Origin: Cyprinodon diabolis
Taxonomy: Eukaryota; Chordata; Actinopteri; Cyprinodontiformes; Cyprinodontidae
NCBI GenBank assembly: GCA_030533445.1
Contig: CM060081.1
Coordinates: forward strand, 2,634,315 to 2,698,314
Reading direction: 5' to 3'
Length of the DNA stretch: 64,000 bases
Shown here: in pieces, positions 60,074-64,000 of the stretch
Layout: each line of letters begins with the position of its first letter
Position numbering within the stretch: the first letter of the stretch is position 1
The notes under the pieces: generated by a model
The model's input: only the letters and a program-made list of their open reading frames with translations
Database searches by the model: none
Told to the model about the DNA's origin: nothing
Made by a program: the position numbers and the translations under genes

Positions 60074-60857
60074 CCACTGTGAGATCAATAAAGTCTGATA
60101 AAATCTTATCTAATCTTAAATGTTAGAAAACCTTTTTTGGTTGTTTTCAATGAAACTAGATCAATGAGATACACATCAGGCAGCAGGAGAGCTGCTAAGA
60201 ATGCAGACATGCTGAGTCAGCATTCGGTCATGTGGCTTAAGTGAAGCAATCAGGACGGGAGAAATAAAAGAGGAAGAATTGATCTAGATTCCCTTTGTGT
60301 AAAGGGACAGTTACGCAGCAGTACTTTACAGAAGTACTTCTGTCTAACTGGTCATTTGTGGTTACTGTGGAAATGTGTCATTATGACGAAAGTCAGAAAA
60401 AAACATGAAAAGAGGTCTTATGATTGATATTTATTGAGATATTAAGATAAATGTAAGAATTCACTTGTTTTGAGTTCAATTTTTCTTTGCGAATTTTTTG
60501 TTCTCTATTATTATCATCATTCTCCATGGCAGAACCTGATCCAGGGTCAGACATCATGCAGTTTGCTGCTCCTCAGGTGGAATATTTGGAGACGGACGCT
60601 GCTCTGAATATTTCCACAGATCCTGGAACGTTAGCAGCTTACGTTTCTGTCGCTTTCATCAAAGAGAACATTAAAAACATGCTGAATTTAAAGAGACAGC
60701 GTTTTTTAATACCTTAATAAATCGCTTTAATACATACAAATTCTGTGAAAGTCTCAACACATCAACAAATGAAAGAGTTCTCACAGCCTAGAGTTATTAG
60801 TTTATAAATAAATAGGCGGTGGTGTACCTGAAGGAGGACGCCATGTTGAGCTGCCAT
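45554..60857 (-). CDS. znf831: Zinc finger protein 831-like, five coding exons
   Basis: This is a large C2H2 zinc-finger protein of the ZNF831/HIVEP type, presumably nuclear and DNA binding. Predicted coding exons: 60828-60857, 55684-55767, 50730-54723, 48396-48571, 45554-46345. All junctions are in phase and total 5076 nt, or 1691 residues; human ZNF831 is about 1677. The adjacent finger pair ([20 protein letters not shown], then [20 protein letters not shown]) and the following SSESE match my recollection of ZNF831 better than HIVEP1-3. The rest is low-complexity, Ser/Gln/Thr-rich sequence, with a conserved-looking [16 protein letters not shown] patch near residue 597 and an acidic C terminus. 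The main exon and the last exon are secure. The two 5' exons and the 5' edge of exon 4 are inferred from splice sites and phase. The gene lies upstream of usp48 on the same strand. Confidence 0.82.
47229..47562. mobile_element. hAT-like MITE in znf831-like intron 4
   Basis: Ends TAGGGCTGAAACTAATGATT and, inverted, TTGGGCTGGAACAATTAATC. Flanks CATAAAAT and GATAAAAT form an 8-bp duplication with one mismatch. Confidence 0.65.
48396..48571 (-). CDS. znf831: znf831-like exon 4, acidic segment
   Basis: It encodes a Glu/Lys-rich stretch ([20 protein letters not shown] through [14 protein letters not shown]). The donor AAGG|GTGAGA is clear and leaves phase 0, which fits the next exon. The 5' border at 48571 (GATTACAG|AGG after a CCCCTTTCTGTTGTG tract) was chosen because it is phase 1, as the previous donor requires. 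An alternative in-phase acceptor lies at TTAG|AATCC further upstream. No domain is recognised. Confidence 0.65.
49518..49603. repeat. 23-bp inverted repeat, AT-rich hairpin
   Basis: Arms 49518-49540 and 49581-49603 (AAATATTCAGCTCCAAAYTAAAT) match at 22 of 23 positions with a 40-base loop. Further AAATATTTAGCTTACAAA-like copies extend to about 49660. It lies in znf831-like intron 3. Confidence 0.65.
50372..50625 (+). repeat. Degraded fish SINE/tRNA-head-like interspersed repeat
   Basis: It resembles the widespread teleost repeat that begins GGCGACACGGTGGNGCAGTGG and contains a TTGCCCTGCGATGGACTGG motif. Here one reads GGTCGACACGGTGGAGCAGT near its start and TTGCCCTATGATGGACTGGT at 50554. Its 3' part ends about 100 bases before the znf831-like main exon donor. 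Confidence 0.6.
50730..54723 (-). CDS. znf831: znf831-like main exon with two C2H2 fingers
   Basis: One open frame of almost 4 kb. Internal Met at 54675 starts [17 protein letters not shown], but the frame stays open back to a TTACAG acceptor at 54723 ([16 protein letters not shown]), suggesting the exon is internal. Finger 1 uses Cys-x2-Cys and His-x3-His, at about residues 165-185 of the full prediction. Finger 2 uses Cys-x2-Cys and His-x5-His, at about 193-215. The two are joined by a standard HTGERPYPC linker. The downstream donor is GCAG|GTATAT at 50730, phase 1. Several plus-strand open frames lie opposite this exon; they are coding-strand shadows. Confidence 0.92.
55684..55767 (-). CDS. 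znf831: Candidate znf831-like exon 2
   Basis: Twenty-eight codons, from acceptor CCTCAG|CACAAG to donor CCGCTG|GTGAGT. They encode [20 protein letters not shown] followed by PIRLNIPL, a basic and then amphipathic segment. Both sides are phase 0, linking exon 1 to the main exon. The upstream tract is strongly pyrimidine-rich on the minus strand. The residues are not recognised as a known domain. Confidence 0.5.
57420..58130. other. Pyrimidine-rich unassigned sequence
   Basis: The plus strand is a run of short CCTG/TCTG-rich phrases (GCCTGCCTGTCCCTTTTCTG and similar), as seen in untranslated parts of some fish retroelements. No protein, terminal repeats or primer-binding site could be identified. 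Confidence 0.3.
58395..58866 (-). mobile_element. Two tandem L2-type LINE 3' ends
   Basis: Two minus-strand copies of the same L2 tail (each with CACCAGATCATCCAGTCAGATT and CAAAGTTTTCTATCTAAGG) lie at about 58395-58540 and 58650-58866, separated by about 110 bases. The second runs directly into a Tc1 fragment. Confidence 0.65.
58867..59960 (-). pseudogene. Decayed Tc1/mariner transposase
   Basis: On the minus strand, three pieces follow the Tc1 order. 59657-59929 holds the paired helix-turn-helix region ([37 protein letters not shown]). 59117-59479 holds the first catalytic part ([42 protein letters not shown]). 58886-59077 holds the C terminus ([17 protein letters not shown]). Frameshifts and a gap of about 180 bases separate the pieces, so it is not functional. 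It sits in the first znf831-like intron. Confidence 0.85.
60018..60070. repeat. (TA)n microsatellite
   Basis: A pure TA run of about 50 bases just beyond the Tc1 5' region. Confidence 0.9.
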
Positions 60858-60901
60858 CGTTGATCAGAGTAGGAAGAAGAGGACAATTTGTGAGAGTACG
60901 G
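60828..60901 (-). CDS. znf831: Candidate znf831-like first coding exon
   Basis: The reverse strand reads a TGA stop, six bases, then ATG followed by a ten-codon frame ([10 protein letters not shown]) ending at a TTCAG|GTACAC donor at 60828. The in-frame stop just upstream makes this ATG a plausible true start. A CCTCCCAG|C acceptor at 60901 suggests a short 5' UTR in the same exon. Phase 0 joins cleanly to exon 2. This is inference from splice signals only. Confidence 0.45.
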
Positions 60902-61330
60902 CTGGGAGGCAAGAAGAAACAACCGTAGATCAATTTACAAAGAAAAGAAGTGATAACCAGGAGGAAGCAGGCATGGATTCCAGCGTAGCCACCTTTCAGA
61001 CCAAGCTAGTCTGAATCTAGTGACTTTCTCCCATGTTGATGGAGACTCTGGTGAAAACATGAAAGCATGAGTCACTCTGAGTTTATCAGCAAGGCCTTGG
61101 TGAGTGAAACAGTCACAGGGACTCTAATTAATCTGCAAATGTAATAATTCCAACAAACGTAACAGAAATACGATCCTTTTAAACTAACAACCCTGCCAAC
61201 ATATTTCCCACAAGTAGCTGCTGCCTACTGCAAACATTTGCATATTCATTAACTTTGTGATAACTTTCTGAAAACATTCTAATATAAAAACGTTTGTGCC
61301 CCCCCATACCCCCCTCCCCCCTCAAGACAC

Positions 61331-61618
61331 ACACTGCAAAAAATCAAGAAATAAGTAAAGATTTATTAAATTAAGTGTATTTACCCCTTAATTTGAGCAG
61401 GTAAATGAGAGGATTAAGCAATGGAACGAGGCTTTTTACTCTTAAAATAAGATAATTAGATAAAATGCTCTTAAAATGAGACACTGCAGTTGTTTGTTCT
61501 TATTTTAAATGTAAATTGTCTTGTTCCATTGGCAAAGTGTCTTACATACCTCCTCAATCCAAGAAAAAAAATACTTATTCTAAAAAGAATTACTTAAGAG
61601 TTCAATATTTTTGAAGTG
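61331..61618. mobile_element. Possible hAT MITE (CACTGCAAAAA family)
   Basis: The left end CACTGCAAAAAATCAAG and the inverted right end CACTTCAAAAATATTG frame AT-rich sequence with AAAATAAG repeats, as in common fish CACTGCAAAAA MITEs. Border duplications are imperfect. Confidence 0.45.
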
Positions 61619-61639
61619 CAAGAACACACAGAAATTTGA

Positions 61640-63750
61640 TCCAACATAAACTACAAATCAACGATTAAAAACCTTTTCCTGTTCCCTCTTGAATTGGATT
61701 CTGTCTGTTCTTTTATTGCTCTTTCAATTTAAAACCAACAATAAAAATAAAAGACAAATAATTGTTTTTCATAATTTTCTTACTTAATAGACCTACAGAA
61801 AAAAGTTCCTTTTTTATTGCCATACTTGATTGAATATATGATTTTATTTAGGAGAGTAAAGCTGCAGCCTTCCTCTGCTTCCAGGCTCTCAGGGTGTGTC
61901 TGGTCCTCTTCAGCTCTACTGGCTTCACCCACCCTCCAACGCCTATTCCATTGAATCCGCCAAGTTCTGCACATCTGATCACCTCCAACGAGCTGTTCAT
62001 CAATTCACCGACCTCTCCTCTGCAGTGCTGTCGCCTCGTTAGGTACATCAGTTCACCTGAGCTGCTCCTTACGTACAACATCACTCATTTTAGAGCTCAT
62101 ACTGAAGGACATTTACTTTTCCATTGGCGGGCAGCAGGACAGGTTTGCTGCTGGGTCGGTGTTCAGGTCACACAGTCAGACTGGAGTCTGATCCGATCGT
62201 TTGTTCGACTCCAGCTGAGGTCGAATCTGGACGGTTTCATGAGAAACACTGTGAGCTTTATTTAGGTGGGATTGATGCAAGATGGACAGACCTGCAGCCG
62301 AGTCAAAGTCCTACTGACCTGCAGCCTCAGAGGACACAGGGATGGACTGGACATGCATGTAAGGTGGAGATAGAGTCACCTTATAAAAAAATATATGTAT
62401 TTTTATAAATAAAGGCATTTTCTTCATCATAATAAATTAATTTTTCAGATTTGTTAAAACAGTTTTCCTCCATAAGCCTTAAAGTCATTACAAGAAAAAA
62501 TGAGAGAAACATCCAGAAACCTTGTTTTTACTGTAAGAGGAAGGAGCATGTGAAGCTCCAGGAGCTTCTTTCACATTTTTAATCAGCGCTTTTTGCTTTG
62601 AGCTTTTAAATATTTTCATTTTTCTTTCCAAAGATTTGAACATTTTTAATTTAAAGTAGAAAACAAGCTTCATTTGGTAAATATTGTTGCAGGGATCAGT
62701 TTGAGCCTGATTACTCATCATTCCCAGATCCAAACCTGAAAACCTCAAATATATTTATACTTTAAAGCTCTTTTCGCTTCCTCTATTTTTTTTTTTGTTT
62801 TTTTTACAGACACAAATATTTAGTCCGTTATTATCTTTAATGGACTTCATGTTTCATTTTAAGGTGAGAGGAAGGAGTAACTGGAGCTTGAAATCAACAG
62901 TAAAATGATTAAAGAATATCAGCTAAAAGCTAATATTTAGAATTCCACTGCTACAGACTTCCACTGGTCTCCAAGGCAACTGCTGGATGGTGCACACGGA
63001 GAACGCTAGGTGTTGTCATAGCAACAGGACCCCTCCCACCCATGTTTTCTGCAAATCTCCCAGAGGGAGGGGCATGGCTTTGAGCATGTGTTCATTTTTT
63101 TTTCAGTCTGTAGAAATGTTTTTAGGAGGCTGAAATAAAAAACCACCACTGAGGCTCTGCCGCTGCTGACTTATTGCTTTCTGGCCATGTTAGGCGAATT
63201 GCTAGGATACCAGACTAAGTCAGCCTTTAGCGCTGATGGTGAGCATGTTTCTGTCCCAAAAAGTACCTTGCAGCTCATAAAGTTCAAGGTTGTTTCAGAG
63301 ATGCAGCTCTGAGATGTAATCCCATGTGACGGAGCTCTGTCAGTACGGACCTCAGTGGACAGAATGACGTCAGCTGATGAACTGAATAACACCACGTAGC
63401 TTCACTCCATCTGGAAGCCTTTGTTTAATGGATGTTTCCACACCTGGATGGTTTACAAGCATTAATGATGGATGGTTAGATGTTAGTTTGCATCAGTTTG
63501 AACTGAAACTCTGAGTGGGAAGAAAGAAGCCATGGGAGATATATTATGTAACTCATCAGTTTTTAAAACAGGGGCTCTTTGCAAAGTTTACATAACAGTG
63601 ACAGATGCAACGGGAGCCACAGCAATTTGCTGCCATAATGGTTGGTCAGTTCTGATAGCTCAGTATAGCAACGTGCAGTTGGAGCACTGATCCATCTGGA
63701 GGTTCATGCTGGTCAATTCCAACCCCGATCCAAAGTCACCTAACAGTCGA
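61640..63750. other. Non-coding DNA upstream of the znf831-like gene
   Basis: Short open frames on both strands show no domain, splice context or repeat I recognise. A T-rich tract lies at about 62786-62810. Confidence 0.4.
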
Positions 63751-63751
63751 T

Positions 63752-63752
63752 C

Positions 63753-63779
<27 letters not shown>
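63752..63779. repeat. (TA)n microsatellite
   Basis: Alternating TA run of about 28 bases near the end of the window. Confidence 0.85.
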
Positions 63780-63783
<4 letters not shown>

Positions 63784-64000
63784 GGATATTAAGTTCAATG
63801 CCCATCCAGGTAGGCCAATTAATGTTGTGATGTTATATTCTATTCGATTCACAGCCAGCTGGAAATTTTATATTTCTGATACTTTAAGATGTAATTGCTG
63901 AGTGTTAGAACAATAGATGAAAGAGTGATTCGAGCACTAATCATGGTCAAACAGTTATTTCTGCACATACATGGAATAAATTCACCACAACTTCTGTTCA

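Noticed and set aside
60487..60717. Plus-strand 76-codon frame ([17 protein letters not shown]...)
   Set aside because: No recognised domain, splice context or neighbouring exon in phase. It could be an unknown exon, but nothing in the sequence supports it beyond being open.
61894..62265. Plus-strand 123-codon frame
   Set aside because: Composition is not protein-like and no exon signals or family resemblance were found.
1..64000. CRISPR arrays, bacterial operons, phage or secondary-metabolite clusters
   Set aside because: The window is vertebrate nuclear DNA. Repeats are microsatellites and transposons, with no spaced direct-repeat array and no prokaryotic gene structure.
1..64000. tRNA, rRNA or microRNA genes
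   Set aside because: No convincing tRNA box A/B pair with a cloverleaf or rRNA segment was recognised by eye. The hairpins found fit MITEs better, and a covariance search would be needed to exclude RNA genes.

Overview
The window looks like ordinary vertebrate nuclear DNA, most probably from a spiny-rayed teleost fish. Genes are split by many introns with GT/AG borders. Long non-coding stretches are packed with fish-type transposons: L2-type LINE 3' ends, Tc1, pogo/Tigger-like, hAT and PIF/Harbinger-like elements. AT-rich microsatellites are common. There are no bacterial operons, CRISPR arrays or phage genes. No RNA gene was recognised.

Two protein-coding genes lie head to tail on the minus strand. 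The first is a complete usp48 (ubiquitin-specific peptidase 48). Its ATG is at 41810 and its stop is at 4659. I could place 27 coding exons, all in phase, giving a 1047-residue protein with catalytic Cys98 and His349. The second is a znf831-like C2H2 zinc-finger gene of the HIVEP/ZNF831 type. Its last exon ends at 45554 and its main exon is about 4 kb (50730-54723). Two short upstream exons (55684-55767 and 60828-60857) extend the N terminus in phase, giving a predicted 1691 residues. About 3.7 kb of repeat-rich DNA separates the two genes.

Layout: 1-4040 is DNA downstream of usp48, with an L2 3' end, a 5'-truncated LINE and a Tc1 fragment. 4043-41810 is usp48, whose introns hold nearly all the mobile DNA. 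Within it, 4843-7051 is a Harbinger-like element split by a hAT. 8496-9273 and 9636-10235 are hAT elements with zinc-finger remnants. 15217-16184 and 16583-19150 form a hAT complex with nested insertions. 23663-24478 and 28614-29870 are two pogo/Tigger-like copies. 38847-40073 is a TTAA-flanked element carrying a second element. 41811-45553 is intergenic, with simple repeats and a perfect hairpin. 45554-60857 is znf831-like, and its first intron holds two L2 tails and a decayed Tc1 element. 60858-64000 is upstream or unassigned DNA.

The two genes have no obvious joint pathway. USP48 is a deubiquitinase and the zinc-finger protein is a probable nuclear DNA-binding regulator. No new multi-gene system is visible. 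The unusual content is the transposon layering, several insertions very close to splice sites, a 4-nt tandem splice donor and some unclassified inverted-repeat elements. Exon borders come from reading frame, phase and remembered family sequence; no transcript or database was consulted.
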